From contig LNAC01000339.1 in the NCBI GenBank assembly GCA_002007465.1, forward strand, positions 1,279,276 to 1,343,275: a stretch of DNA of 64,000 bases, written 5' to 3'. A model generated the notes under the pieces. That model ran no database searches, was not told the DNA's origin, and was given only the letters and a program-made list of their open reading frames with translations. Shown here one piece after another: positions 48,985-60,059 of this stretch; the stretch's first letter is position 1; each line of letters begins with the position of its first letter. Position numbers and translations under genes: made by a program. This stretch comes from Ailurus styani (taxonomy: Eukaryota; Chordata; Mammalia; Carnivora; Ailuridae).

Positions 48985-49135
48985 CTAGAAGGCAAGGTCT
49001 TTTATAGAAGGAGGCAAGTTTTTTACCCCTCTCTTTATTTTGAATCTTCTAAAAGAATCTATCTACCATGTTTTGAAGGGTGACTGGAATATCCAAACTT
49101 ATTGTGTGAATGTATAAATGAATGAATGAATTGAC
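48985..49135 (+). repeat. L2 LINE 3' end
   Basis: Reads ctctagaaggcaaggtcttttatag...cccctctctttattttgaat...tgaagggtgactggaatatcc...tgtgtgaatgtataaatgaatgaatgaa. L2 3' terminus with its TGAATGAA tail. Confidence 0.6.
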
Positions 49136-49404
49136 AGTTTTTAAGCAGCTTGAAAAGTTAGAATTGAAACGCATACCTTTATATTTTAAAAGAAATAAAC
49201 ATGCATTTTTCCAAGACCATCATAGAGCTTAAATGTACATAGGGATGAAGTTCCCATCATTTATCTACTCAAAAATGGAGAGAATCAAAAGCAGATGAAA
49301 AGTAAAATTTCCTCCCAAAATTCTCACAAAAGGGGAAACTTTACTACCAGCTCATCATTCCAGGTTTACCAGTAGAAAGAAAACAAAAGGCAGCTCTATT
49401 ATCT

Positions 49405-49500
49405 GAACACTGATTAAATGAATGGGGCAGTGTCTTGCATTTAGGAGACATGCAGCATTTATTGAATGCATAAACGACTGGATGAATGAATGATTTCCTA
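49405..49500 (+). repeat. L2 LINE 3' end, second fragment
   Basis: Reads gaacactgattaaatgaatggggcagtgtcttgcatttaggagacatgcagcatttattgaatgcataaacgactggatgaatgaatga, matching the L2 tail. Confidence 0.6.
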
Positions 49501-49502
49501 GT

Positions 49503-50010
49503 CGTATTAGTTTCTTATTGCTGCTATAGCAAATTGCCACAAATGTAGTGGTTTAAAACAACATGGATTTATTATCTTATAGTTCTGGAGGTCAGAAGTC
49601 TAAAATGAATCTCCCTGGTTTACATCAAGGTATCAGCAGGACTGCATTCTTTTTTTGGAGGCTCTCAGGAAAAGTCTGTTTTCTTGCCTTTTCCAGATTT
49701 TAGAGGTTGTCCACATTCCTTCATTTACATTCTTCTTCCAACTTCGAAGCAAGCAGTGGCCATTCAAGTCTTTCTCATATCACATTGCTGACTCTTGCTT
49801 CACTCTTCCACATTTAAGTAGCCTGGAATACCATTGCACCCACCTCAATAATCTAGGATAACCTTCCTATTTTATAGTTACTTGGTTAGCAACCAAAATT
49901 CTATCTTCTACCTTAATTCCCCTTTGTCATGTAATGTAATAAATTAATTGGTTCTAGGAATTAGGATGTGGGCACCATTGGGAGGTCATTGTTCTGCCTA
50001 TCACATCAGA
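49503..50010 (-). mobile_element. MLT1-type LTR (ERVL-MaLR), antisense, near full length
   Basis: Starts tattagtttcttattgctgctatagcaaattgccacaaatgtagtggtttaaaacaacatggatttattatcttatagttctggaggtcagaagtct. It continues through ...tgccttttccagattttagaggttgtccacattcc... and ...ccttaattcccctttgtcatgtaatgtaataaa..., and ends ttaggatgtgggcaccattgggaggtcattgttctgcctatcaca. This is a reversed, almost complete MaLR LTR of about 500 bp. No internal viral gene adjoins it, so it is a solo LTR. Confidence 0.88.
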
Positions 50011-50266
50011 TGATGAAATAATTTCTTTTCTCTACATCTAATATTTTACTTCAAGACCTACTAAACCTCCTTGGATTTTCCAATATTCAGGTCATGAATT
50101 TTTTAGAATACTGACTACTTGAACGTTGAATTTTACATTAAATCTTTATAATCACCTCTTTCATCTATAAGAGGTAAAAATAACCGTTAAACAAGTCTTA
50201 TTTGTTAGGCCACGTTATCACCAACAATATTACAATATTTTATAAAAACAAATGAGCTAATATTAT

Positions 50267-50317
50267 ACACACACATGCGCGTGTGCGCTCACACACACAC
50301 ACACGCATACACACACA
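50267..50317. repeat. (CA)n with CG-rich alternating core
   Basis: A run of alternating purine and pyrimidine reads acacacatgcgcgtgtgcgc and then (CA)n. It combines CA repeats with CpG/GpC steps, the composition that most readily adopts Z-DNA. Confidence 0.85.
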
Positions 50318-50329
50318 AGACTAAAAGAT

Positions 50330-51560
50330 CTTAATGTAGGAAATAAATCCCAACTGCCCAATGGTCAATTAGAGAAGGAATCCATACAGGAAAGAATCAG
50401 AAATGCTAGTAAATCTTGAAACAATTGGAGTTAATGACTTTTGGTGTAAAGTGATTACTCTTTCAATAATACATGTAGGAAACAGTTCCTTTGTTCCTGG
50501 ACATATGATTCTGTTAAAGTCAAGAAGCAAATGCTTATTTGTAGTTATTCCAAGTAGGAATGCATATATTTTAAGTTGGCTTTAATTTTGAAATACTAAA
50601 AAGAAACTTAAAAGGGAAAAAGGTGCTTTAATGCAGATTTTGCATTTAGGAGGATAGGGTAAAACTGCTGGGAAAGTAAGCCCCTGGTGTTTGCTTTTCT
50701 TGACCACCTTTGGAGAACACAATTTACACTTTAGTGCTTCTTGCCTCCTATAGAACACCTGTATCCTCAGTCATTCCTCTCAGACCAGAGTCCCTCATTG
50801 TACCGGGAATGCTTACAGTTGGAAATGAATGAATTTCAGCCAATTTTTATTAATGGATCAGTTGTTAATGCATGCTTGTGTGATAGTCCTAATGACAAAT
50901 AACCACAAGTATACACCTTCCTAGGAGTATTTGTGTTTTGAAAGGAACTGCCTGTTTAACCCTAAACAATTTATTTCTAACAGTGGAAATTTCACAGTTG
51001 ACCATGCATGTTGAGAGGATATTATTGGGCAGAGGAGCCTTTCTATTGCCCTACAAATCACTAACTCCAGAGATAAATATTAGACCTCTGCTGATCATCC
51101 AGTCAGGTGTATTTGCCAACTTTGCATCTTTCTCCTATTGTTTACCTTAAACAGACTAATGGAAACTTTGCAAATGCAAATAGGCAAGGCTATTTTGTAC
51201 TTTGTTTGAAAGTGGCAGTCTTATAACTCCTATTTCAAAGTGAGTTACAGTATTTTCAACCAACACCTCCCTCTCAAAATAGTCTTATGATATATGAATT
51301 ATTTTTCTCAACATTTTACAGGTAAGGAATGTGAAGTTCAGAGAAATCAAACAATTTACCCAAAGGAGCCACAAAACCAGCAATTTTTTTTTGTATTTTC
51401 CACACATTGTGTTAGGGGTTTTATTTCTATTCTCATGCCATTGTCACAGCAGTCTAAGAACCCAAACTCATCCGCTGATTGACTTCTTCATAACGATCAC
51501 GAATCTGAGCCATCATAGATTAGGAGGCCCCTGTTTGGGCATTTTCATTCTAATAGGATG
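50330..51560. other. No gene seen; unassigned sequence
   Basis: No classifiable repeat except a possible antisense MIR at 51285-51365 (tatatgaattatttttctcaacattttacaggtaaggaatgtgaagttcagagaaatcaaacaatttaccc). Short frames lack support. Confidence 0.45.
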
Positions 51561-51570
51561 CCAACTAGTC

Positions 51571-51647
51571 CTCGTCGTCGTCTTCTTCTTCTTCTTCTTC
51601 TTCTTCTTCTTCTTCTTCTTCTTCTTCTTCTTCTTCTTCTTCTTCTT
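51571..51647. repeat. (GTC)3(TTC)21 trinucleotide repeat at a SINE tail
   Basis: Three GTC units are followed by about 21 uninterrupted TTC units (GAA on the other strand). They directly abut the reversed A-tail of the CAN-SINE at 51646. The right target copy carries only three CTT units, so expansion happened on the tail side. Confidence 0.95.
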
Positions 51648-51816
51648 TTAAGATTTTATTTATTTATTTGACAGAGAGAGAGAGAGAGAAATCACAAGTA
51701 GGTTGAGAGGCAGACAGAGAGAGAGAGAGCCTGATGTGGGGATCAATCCCAGGACCCCGAGATCATGACCTGAGCTGAAGGCAGAGGCTTTAACCCACTG
51801 AGCCACCCAGCCACCC
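51646..51816 (-). mobile_element. CAN-SINE, antisense
   Basis: TTTTAAGATTTTATTTATTTATTTGACAGAGAGAG, then GATCATGACCTGAGC, TTTAACCCACTGAGCCACCCAGCCACCC at the reversed head. Target duplication: actagtc at 51564 (left of the TTC tract) and actagtcttcttcttg at 51817. Confidence 0.95.
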
Positions 51817-51834
51817 ACTAGTCTTCTTCTTGAA

Positions 51835-52870
51835 GTAAACCAGCACTCTTTTGCTCATCTAAACACACAAAAACAAAGTGCTTTCCGTCAGTGTCACATC
51901 TTGTGTCTTAGAGGTTTTGAAAAGAGATGATGTTAGTAGTTTTTAAAAATCCGTTTATTGGTTTATACGCATACGGACTTTCTGCCTCTAATTATGCAAC
52001 CAGGCAATCAAAATCTTCCCAATTCATGACTGCCCACCACATTTACTTATTGCTTTTTATTGTATAAAAGTAGAGCCATCAATTCAGCAGGGCATTACAA
52101 TTGTTAGGCAACCACACACATGAACATGTGAGCCTGTGCCCTTACTGTTAGGCTTGATTTTAGAAAAGTGTGGTGGGGGGGAGTGGGGAGGGCAGTGAGA
52201 GGAGGGAGAGAAAGAGATGGATAGCGAGTGCAACAAAGGGACAGGGACATCTTGTATACTTGTTTTATAATTAATAATGGCAACTTGACTAGAACCGTAT
52301 CATCAATAAGTGTATCATATCAAAAGTGATTACTGCTGCCAAGTAGAAATGATAGTACATTTCACCAACCCTTATATTTCATTTACAGCCTTTTTTTTTT
52401 TTACCCTTTTCTAGCTTTACCTCCTCCTTTACCATTCTTTTCAACTGGTGCCACCAGAGTCCTTTGATTTCAGGATTTCTCTCAATTTCAAAATAAGATG
52501 ATACCCAGATATGAGTTGGCTATCTTACTACAGATCATCTAGGTAGTGTGCACAAATCAGACCTGTCCACTTTCCAAGGTAACATTATCTCTCTTGAAAT
52601 TCCTTAAGTTCAAGGATTCATATAGTTATCCATCCATTAATGCAGGCACCCATTCAACATCCTTTATCAAGTATCTATTATGTATCTATTATGTGCAATA
52701 CACTGTGCTAAATATATCATAGGGATAATCCTAAAATGGAACAGTGGAGGCAGGAATGTGTTCTACCTCTTTTATCACGTCATATGTTAGAAATTCTACT
52801 TATTGGGTTTATCTAGAATGGGTGGTTTGTGTACCCATAAGGAGAAAAGCATTTTGATAAACACCTTACA
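51835..52870. other. No gene seen; contains a G-rich tract
   Basis: Unassigned sequence with no exon recognised. It holds the G-quadruplex-type motif listed at 52175. Confidence 0.45.
52175..52192 (+). other. Putative G-quadruplex motif
   Basis: GGGGGGGAGTGGGGAGGG satisfies four runs of at least three G with short loops. It sits at the start of a purine-only-biased stretch of about 50 bp. No promoter or exon is visible beside it. Confidence 0.6.
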
Positions 52871-52893
52871 CTGTTTTCCCTTTGTGCTATTTA

Positions 52894-53108
52894 TTTATTT
52901 ATTTACTTCTTTATTTATTTATTAAAGATTTTATTTATTTATTTAATGGAGAGAGAGAGATCACAAGTAGGCAGAGAGGCAGGCAGAGAGGAGGAAGCAG
53001 GCTCCCCACTCAGCAGGGAGCCCGATGCGGGCCTCGATCCCAGGACCCTGAGATCATGACCTGAGCCGAAGGCAGAGGCTTTAACCCACTGAGCCACCCA
53101 GGCGCCCC
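52894..53108 (-). mobile_element. CAN-SINE, antisense, young, with target-site duplication
   Basis: (TTTA)n tail, TAAAGATTTTATTTATTTATTTAATGGAGAGAGAG, GATCATGACCTGAGCCGAAGG, CACTGAGCCACCCAGGCGCCCC at the reversed head. The exact 15-mer CCTTTGTGCTATTTA flanks it at 52879-52893 and 53110-53124. CpGs at the head and body are intact. Confidence 0.97.
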
Positions 53109-53350
53109 TCCTTTGTGCTATTTAAAGGCTCGCAGGGAATTATTTGGTCTATCGCTTGAACTTGACAGTGCAGAGAAAATTATAGATAGACATTTTGTAT
53201 TATAATATATTGACAGGTGACCCGAAATACAAACAAATCCCACTGTCCGTGCTAGCAAATCTGTACTTTTCACAGCCAGAAGAATGCAGTCCCTAGGAGG
53301 CCCCTCTGTGACATATTCTCTGTGGAGGTTTTCAGTGTCCTTCCCACATA

Positions 53351-53822
53351 CAGAGCGTCCTTGATTTAAGATGGCTCGATCTAACAATTTTTCAACTTCA
53401 GAATGATGTGAAAACAACCTGCATTCAGTAGAAACTGTACTTTGAATCTCGATCTTTTCCTGGGCTAGCGATATGCAGCCCAGTACTCTGCAGCGGCGCG
53501 GGGTAGCAGCAGCGAGCCCCAGCTGCCACTCAGCCGCATGATCGTGAAGGTGAACAACTGATACAATTATTCTGCTTTTCTCCTTTAGTTCAACATTCGA
53601 TGAATTACATCAGATAGTCAACACTTTATTATAAAACAGGCTTTGTGTTAGATGATTTTACCCAACTGTAGGCTAATGTTAAGTGTTCTGAGCGTATTTA
53701 AGATAGGCTGGGCAAAACTACGATGTTCAATAGATTGAGTGCATTAAATGCATTTTTGACGTACGGTATTTTCAGCATGTGTTTTTCAGGACGTAAACCC
53801 ATTGTAAGTCAAGAAAGATCTG
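53351..53822. mobile_element. Nonautonomous TA-target DNA transposon, copy 2
   Basis: Left end after TA: cagagcgtccttgatttaagatggc. Right end: cccattgtaagtcaagaaagatctg. The interior shares with copy 1 (33629) the blocks gcattcagtagaaactgtacttt, gatcttttcctggg, cccaactgtaggctaatgttaagtgttctg, gcattaaatgcatttttgac and acgtaaacccattgtaagtc. It lacks a transposase frame. The family name is not assigned. Confidence 0.75.
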
Positions 53823-53824
53823 TT

Positions 53825-54185
53825 CTGATTTGTGTTGGAATTTTATATCTTTTCCCCTCCCACAGTAATATTCACCAAAGCGTTATTTGCTCTGACTTTA
53901 ATCTAATCTAACTTTAGATTGCTTCTAAAGACTCAATGGTTATACATTGAAATTGTTTGTGCCCCTGACCATTGAAATGTGAAAAATTCAATCCTGTTGC
54001 CTGGTTGTGGAAGAACACTGTGCCATACCATCTATTTGCATTTAATATTTCGTTTGTTGGGGACTAAGTGATATAGGACAATCTATTTAAACAATATAGT
54101 ACAGTGATTAGGAGGCTACTGTTAATTATCCAAAAATGCCTGAAATCAAGTCAATGATTAGTTTAGAGGTTTAGACATGTCTCAA
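53825..54185. other. No gene seen; unassigned sequence
   Basis: No exon or repeat recognised. Confidence 0.4.
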
Positions 54186-54189
54186 CTCA

Positions 54190-54260
54190 TTCAAGAATAT
54201 TGATGAGTAAGATGTGGCCCCTGTCCTCAATGAACTCCCTCATTACCCTGGGAATATAGA
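54190..54260 (-). repeat. L2 fragment, antisense
   Basis: 'aagatgtggcccctgtcctcaatgaactccctc' matches the antisense L2 segment (agacaaggtccctgccctcatggagctt). Short and diverged. Confidence 0.4.
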
Positions 54261-54264
54261 TTCT

Positions 54265-55365
54265 ATAAAATGGAGTGGTTGGAGTAGATCATCTTAAAGT
54301 TTGCTTCCAACTCTTAAATTCTATGTCTTTCCTAAAAAAGGATATAAAAGATCTGTGGGTCTAAATCAGCTGTGAAATTGCTTTGGTGTTCCATATGAGC
54401 TTAGTTAAATTGACTGTTTCCCAGTCAGATGGGTACATAGCATTTTGTGAATATAGTTTATTCTGAAATATCTGCATTGAATCCAGGAATTTAGAATGAG
54501 AAAGATTCAACTCAGACATAAATCTCTGCCCCAGGTCAGAGACCCTGGAACCAAGCTCAATGAAAGAAAACAACTCTACCATCTCCTATATTATCAAGCT
54601 ACTGATTAAAATTCCCAAGAGTGACAAACCACAACCAAATTGTCCTTCACTTTGACAAGTTCCAAAAAAAATGGATCTGGTGAAAATACAGAAATTTCCA
54701 GTGGGCTCATCTAACCATAGATGGATGAACCCTTCACAGCCTGCTGCATGGGATGGAGTGTCATAAGCTCTTGGTAGCAAGTAAAAGCAGGTTACCTTGT
54801 ACCTTCCTAAGCAGATATGAAATCAATCACCTTCCCATTTTCTCCATCCACTCTCACTTGTTGCCTTTCCCTGTCCCACACATGCCTGTGACACTAAAGA
54901 ACACCTATGGAATAGCTGACTTTACATTTTTCACAAAAGTTATCTTTCATAGTAGGTAGTACAAAATGAAGTGCTTCTTTAAGAAATTGGAAATAGATCT
55001 GCCTTCCAAAATAAAGAGCTAAGGCTTCAACATGACCTTGAATAAACAAACAAACAAAACAATAATCTAGGTCCTTTACTTCCTTGTGAATGGTTTACGG
55101 ATCTTAACATAGCTAATTAAAGGATGTAGAGTATGAATTGGTAGCCCGCCAAGGGAGTCATCAAACTATTTATTGTCCCTCTCAGCTCTGACCAGGACAT
55201 ATTTCTCCAGCAGACAAATGCAAACTGGATCTGCCTAGTAGAGAGCCAGGAATGAGAGCTTGGGACTGAACCTGATTCCAGGCTTAATGAGCTACTGATG
55301 ATACCCAGGAAGAAAGTCAGCACGTATGTCTCAGTGGACAGCATTGGGATGGAAATAGAGATCAC
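54265..55365. other. No gene seen; unassigned sequence
   Basis: No exon or classifiable repeat recognised. Three short minus-strand frames (54361, 54586 and 55117 onward) are not linked by splice signals that I can support. Confidence 0.4.
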
Positions 55366-55369
55366 AGTC

Positions 55370-55535
55370 ATTACCATTTATTGAGCAATTACTCTGTAAT
55401 AGACACTGTGTTCAATAATTTTAAATATATTATCTCAGTTAATTTTCATGATAATCCTAAGAGTGGATATTTTCATCCCAACTTACAGAAGAAACTGAAG
55501 TAAAGAGAGCTAATGAGTGAGTGATTGCAATCAGG
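55370..55535 (-). repeat. MIR SINE, antisense
   Basis: Reads ccatttattgagcaattactctgtaatagacactgtgttcaataattttaaatatattatctcagttaattttcatgataatcctaagagtggatattttcatcccaacttacagaagaaactgaagtaaagagagctaatgag. Clear antisense MIR. Confidence 0.85.
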
Positions 55536-55612
55536 CTTTATCTTACTCCAAATCCTGTGATCTTAAAAATTAAGTCAGTTTCTCAGCTGAGATTCTCACC
55601 CATCCTCTTAAA

Positions 55613-55793
55613 TATTTTTTTAAAGATTTTATTTATTTATTTGACAGAGAGAAAGAGAGCACAAGTAGACAGAGCAGCAGGCAGAGGGAGAAGGAGAAGC
55701 AGGGAGCCCGATGCGGGATTCGATCCCACATCCCTTGGATCATGACCCGAGCCAAAAGCAGCACCTTAACCGACTGAACCACCCAGGCGCCCA
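55613..55793 (-). mobile_element. CAN-SINE, antisense, with 18-bp target-site duplication
   Basis: TTTTTTTAAAGATTTTATTTATTTATTTGACAGAG, GATCATGACCCGAGCC, CTTAACCGACTGAACCACCCAGGCGCCC at the reversed head. The exact 18-mer CTCACCCATCCTCTTAAA flanks it at 55595-55612 and 55794-55811. Confidence 0.97.
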
Positions 55794-56084
55794 CTCACCC
55801 ATCCTCTTAAAGGCCCGTAAATTGTAGGAGAATTTTGAAATTTTAACTTTTCATTTTTTATGATAATCCTTAAAGAATAATTTTTACCAACAATATATAT
55901 ATCTTTAACATTTTTCCATATATATGTATATATATAAAATCTTTAAAAAAAATTTCCTTATGCAGCGAACAATGAACAAGTTGTTTTTTTTTTAAATCCT
56001 TGGTCCATGCACATAATCTCAAGTTCACTGGATCATAGAATCTCTTTAAAAGGAATTCAAACAGATCTCAGTTTGAAAACACTG

Positions 56085-56265
56085 TATCAGAATAAGCTGC
56101 CTAAGACCTCAGTTTGAATCTGAGGTTGTATTTTTCCAGCTGTGTGATCTTAAGCAGGTTGCTTCACTTCCCTGAGTCTCAGTTTCCTGTTCATTATGAT
56201 GGTAAAAACAGATACCTATTAGGACTTTGAGATATTTTAGAAAATATATATATAAACTCCATTGT
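56085..56265 (+). repeat. MIR SINE
   Basis: Reads ...aagacctcagtttgaatctgaggttgtatttttccagctgtgtgatcttaagcaggttgcttcacttccctgagtctcagtttcctgttcattatgatggtaaaaacagatacc. Clear + strand MIR. Confidence 0.85.
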
Positions 56266-56393
56266 ACTTAATAAAGCTAGATAGATAGGGTATTAATTTT
56301 GGCTCTACTTCAGGAGAAAGATGCTGATCAACCAGAGTTTTTATTATACATTTAGACACTGGCATATATTCCTTAGCTTCTTCTGAATTTATT

Positions 56394-56606
56394 TATTTAT
56401 TTATTTATTTATTTGTTTATTTATTTATTAAATATTTTTATTTATTTGACAGAGAGGGATCACAAGTAGGCAGAGAAGCAGGCAGAGGGAGAGGGAGAAG
56501 CAGGCCCCCACTGAGCAGGGAGCCCATTGCGGGGCTCCATCCCAGGACTGAGATCATGACCTAAGCCGAAGGCAGAGGCTTAACCCACTGAGCCACCCAG
56601 CCGCAC
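56394..56606 (-). mobile_element. CAN-SINE, antisense, with 17-bp target-site duplication
   Basis: Long (TTTA)n tail, TATTTATTTGACAGAGAGGGATCACAAG, GATCATGACCTAAGCC, CACTGAGCCACCCAGCCGC at the reversed head. CTTCTTCTGAATTTATT occurs at 56377-56393 and 56607-56623. Confidence 0.96.
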
Positions 56607-56624
56607 CTTCTTCTGAATTTATTA

Positions 56625-59330
56625 AGCAAGAATTCCTCTCCTAGTATTATCAACTAAAAACATAGAAAAAGTAAGTTTCTGGTCTCACAAGAGTGAGAGC
56701 CAGGACCTAAGTGTTGGCAGATTTGCCAAGATAATAATCACTCTGTGTGTTTTTCCTCATAGCGTTTTTTTTTTGTTGTTTTTTTTTTTTTTTGGCGGGG
56801 TGAGGTGAGCATAGGGGCAGATTTCTGTATTAGGCAGAAAGTAGGTAGGAAAATATTTCAGTGCACTAGCCACTAAATATACCTAGTTAACCCAAAGACT
56901 TTAACTTTTTGAATTACTGTATAAAGTCTACTTACAGAGTAATAAAACTGATTTCTACAAGATTGATATGAATTCAGTCTTTCTAAATTGTATATATAAT
57001 TATATCTGTAATTCTCCTCCAGGAGAAATTATTTAATCTGTCACATTTATTAGTGTATTACATATATCGTATTTCTTGTCCATGTTTTATATACCAAAAC
57101 TATTATATGTTAATAGCAAATCTATTAGCTTCTTGATAATCTGAGTTTCCACTGCATCTTATCCTTACAGCATTTTCATTAACACAATTTTTAAAATTTT
57201 CTTAGTATTTGTTTCTTTTCAAGTACTACTTAAATTAGTGATACCATGGATAGTTTTTCTGTGAACAGATATTGCACAAATTTTGTGACACTGGTGTTTA
57301 GTCCTTGTATTGACTGCACTCAAACTAAATACCACAACATTTAAAAGTTCAGAAAATGCAACATTAAAGAGTACAGATTATTTTTCCTTAAATACAGTCC
57401 AGTTATCACAAATTGTGTTTTCACCTTCACCTTTGTTTAGTAAAGCATTATGTTAATAACATTTCTATTTATATACTTTATATTATGTCGGGGGGGCGGT
57501 GAGGAGTGTTTTCACAATTAATATTCCCAACAGAAAAAAATTTATCTCATAAAAGATTGCATTTAATGTTATTGACAGTTATTTTAAAAATATAACACTT
57601 GATTCTATAAAACATGAAATATTTCTATTTTGAAAGGAAAATATAGGGTTTTGTTTGAGAATAAACAATAGTGGTACTTTAATTAAGCAAATGATTATGA
57701 AATTCCTCATCCATCATACTTCATCATTTACTTACATCTAGAATTCCAGTTATTCCCACTTTTAACACATTTCCAATGAATCCACCTATGTTTGCAGAAT
57801 ATAATTGTACTGTAGCTATTATAATATGAACCCTCCATTGGATGTGTTCTTGAGGTTTTGTTTTTGTTTTTGTTTTGTTTCATTTTGCTTTTTCTAAAAT
57901 CTTGATGTAGGATTTGGCCAATATAAGTTTAGATATAAAGGGAGGAAGATAGGCCTTATTATGTGTTCACACTACAAGGTTATTCACATTGGTTATATTT
58001 AATATTGGTTCTGTGTATCTTTGACCGATCATCTCAGCACAAATACAAATGCTGATATTTTGTGACCCTAAGAATAGTAATGAAAGAATATATCTCCCTT
58101 TGATTTAGCTTATCTCAACACAACCAGAAAAGAATTCTTATCAGATGATTTATTTTACAACATCCTGGCATTGATCTACATGGAATCAATAAGTAAAAAT
58201 AATGCTTCAACTCTGCAGAACTCTGTAGAAGTCTCTGGGCTCCTGGGAGCTAAACCCTTTCCATTTTGTTTGGTTGAGCCTCTGATAAACAATTAAATGT
58301 AATGTGATATGTAATGGTGAAACAAAGACTTTTGGAGACAAAGGGGAATTTATATACTTGACCACAAAGGCTAGTCTTGTGGCATATTTTGAGACAAAAT
58401 GGTTCTGTTGGTCAAATAGTTTTGATGACTCTGCATACTGTATCATTGTCTTGAAGATTCAAGTTCTACATTAAACACACTAGAGATTCTGAAAAGCCCT
58501 GCAATAAAAAAAAATCCTGGTAAACTGTTTAATTCAGGATTTCCTAAACTTAGGTAAGCATGAAATACCACTCCTTTTTTATTAACCAACACTCAACTTT
58601 GCAGAGCGTATTATGCTGAACATGCTGTCAGTTGTGGTTTAGGTGCCTGAAAAGCAGTCAAAATGCTCTGTCTTCATTTTGCTCCTTCTCAAGTCACACT
58701 CCAAAAGCTCTTTGTAGCCTGGATCTGCAAAGTCAAGCCAATTTCAGAAGTCGGCCTTGGACTTGGTGAGCATTTTAACATTGTTTCAGGCCGCAGGAGT
58801 TTTACTGACTAAATCATGCCTTAAGAGACATTTCACAGCCTGAGAGAATTATATGTACACTCAATGTTACAACCTTCAGGTCTGAGTGTATCTTTCTTTT
58901 CCAAAAGATTTGGCTTCCCGCCAAATGATCATAGGGCATACCTGATTATATATTCAAATTTACAATAAACCTGAAGGTTAAATAGAATCACTTTTAATTC
59001 ATTGTTGACTATTTCAGTGTATTTTGCCTACTGAAAGTGTAGCAAAGAAGTCAATAGAATTCTGTACACATAGAACAAGGCTGATCAATGTTTACCCTTT
59101 CAATATATAAATAATTAATGTTTTATTTTAATAAAGGTTTTTTTATGTGACTTAAAGTAGCTATAATAGACTCTATTGAGAGCAGATAGATAAATAGTCC
59201 TTATATTTCTTCTCATGCCATTTCTTCCTACTTATATTTTTGTAAACCTTGTCTTTTCACTATCACATTGTACATTTTGGCTTTCTTTGACATGTTACTA
59301 GGGAGTGGACATTTTTGTATCAACACAGAA
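56625..59330. other. No gene seen; unassigned sequence
   Basis: 2.7 kb with no classifiable young repeat. Contains poly(T) at 56764-56794, a G7 run at 57489 and a (GTTTTT)n patch at 57857-57880. The 58207-58446 frame has no recognisable domain. Confidence 0.45.
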
Positions 59331-59359
59331 TCATTGGGTGGTGGTGGTGGTGGTTGTTG

Positions 59360-59500
59360 TAAAGGGCCTATGGAGATCACTCTTCATTTTATAGAAAGAT
59401 AAACTAAGGTTTGTCAGTCTGAAAGAATTTTCTAGTCATAGGTACAGCTCTTAGAAGCAGAGTCAGGTGATAAAACCTAGAATTAATGTTTCTCAATTCA
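59360..59500 (-). repeat. Possible MIR, antisense
   Basis: 'cattttatagaaagataaactaaggtttgtcagtctgaaagaattttctagtcataggtacagctcttagaagcagagtcaggtgataaaacctag' follows the antisense MIR order (attttacagatgaggaaactgagg...ggtcacacagct...agagccagg). Diverged. Confidence 0.5.
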
Positions 59501-59683
59501 GGGCAAATCTATTTCATAATGTGGAAAACTGAAGGTTGAGACTTTCAGCAATATTCCAGATTGTAGGATCACTTACACCTCAAATGACATTTAAAATCAT
59601 GCTGAAAATATTTACTTTGTGATAAAGTTAAAATTTATTTTATTCATTGAATCACCATGACGTGTCACAAATGATATAATTTT

Positions 59684-59912
59684 ATTTGTTTTTATTTTTA
59701 ATTTTTTTAAAGATTTTATTTATTTACTTATTTTAGAGAGAGAGAGTACCATGCATGAGCAGGGGGAGGAGCAGAGGGAGGGGGAAAGAATCTCAAGCAG
59801 ACTCCATGCCAAGCACGGAGCTCCATAAGGTGCTCCATCCCAGGACCCTGAAGCATGATATGAGCTGAAATCAAGAATCAGACACTTAACCGACTAAGCC
59901 CCCCAGGTGCCC
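59684..59912 (-). mobile_element. CAN-SINE, antisense, older variant
   Basis: TTTTTTTAAAGATTTTATTTATTTACTTATTTTAGAGAGAG, CCAGGACCCTGAAGCATGATATGAGC, CACTTAACCGACTAAGCCCCCCAGGTGCCCC at the reversed head. The target CACAAATGATATAATTTT occurs at 59666-59683 and again at 59913-59930. Confidence 0.95.
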
Positions 59913-59930
59913 CACAAATGATATAATTTT

Positions 59931-60041
59931 TTTATTTGCCTCAGTTGTACAGGTCTGTGAATCATCAGGCTTACACATTTCACAGCACTCACCATAGCAC
60001 AAACCATTCCCAGTGTCCATAACCCAGCCACCCTATCCCTT
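59931..60041 (-). mobile_element. Carnivore L1 3' end, antisense, about 110 bp
   Basis: T-rich start, then gtacaggtctgtgaatcatcaggcttacacatttcacagcactcaccatagcacaaacc...gtccataacccagccaccctatccct. A severely 5'-truncated L1. AATGATATAATTTT lies immediately left (59917-59930) and right (60045-60058), so it shares a target with the adjacent SINE. Confidence 0.9.
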
Positions 60042-60059
60042 ATGAATGATATAATTTTA

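Noticed and set aside
51331..51651. + strand frame ending in about 30 Phe
   Set aside because: The Phe run is the TTC trinucleotide repeat; the upstream part has no recognisable domain.
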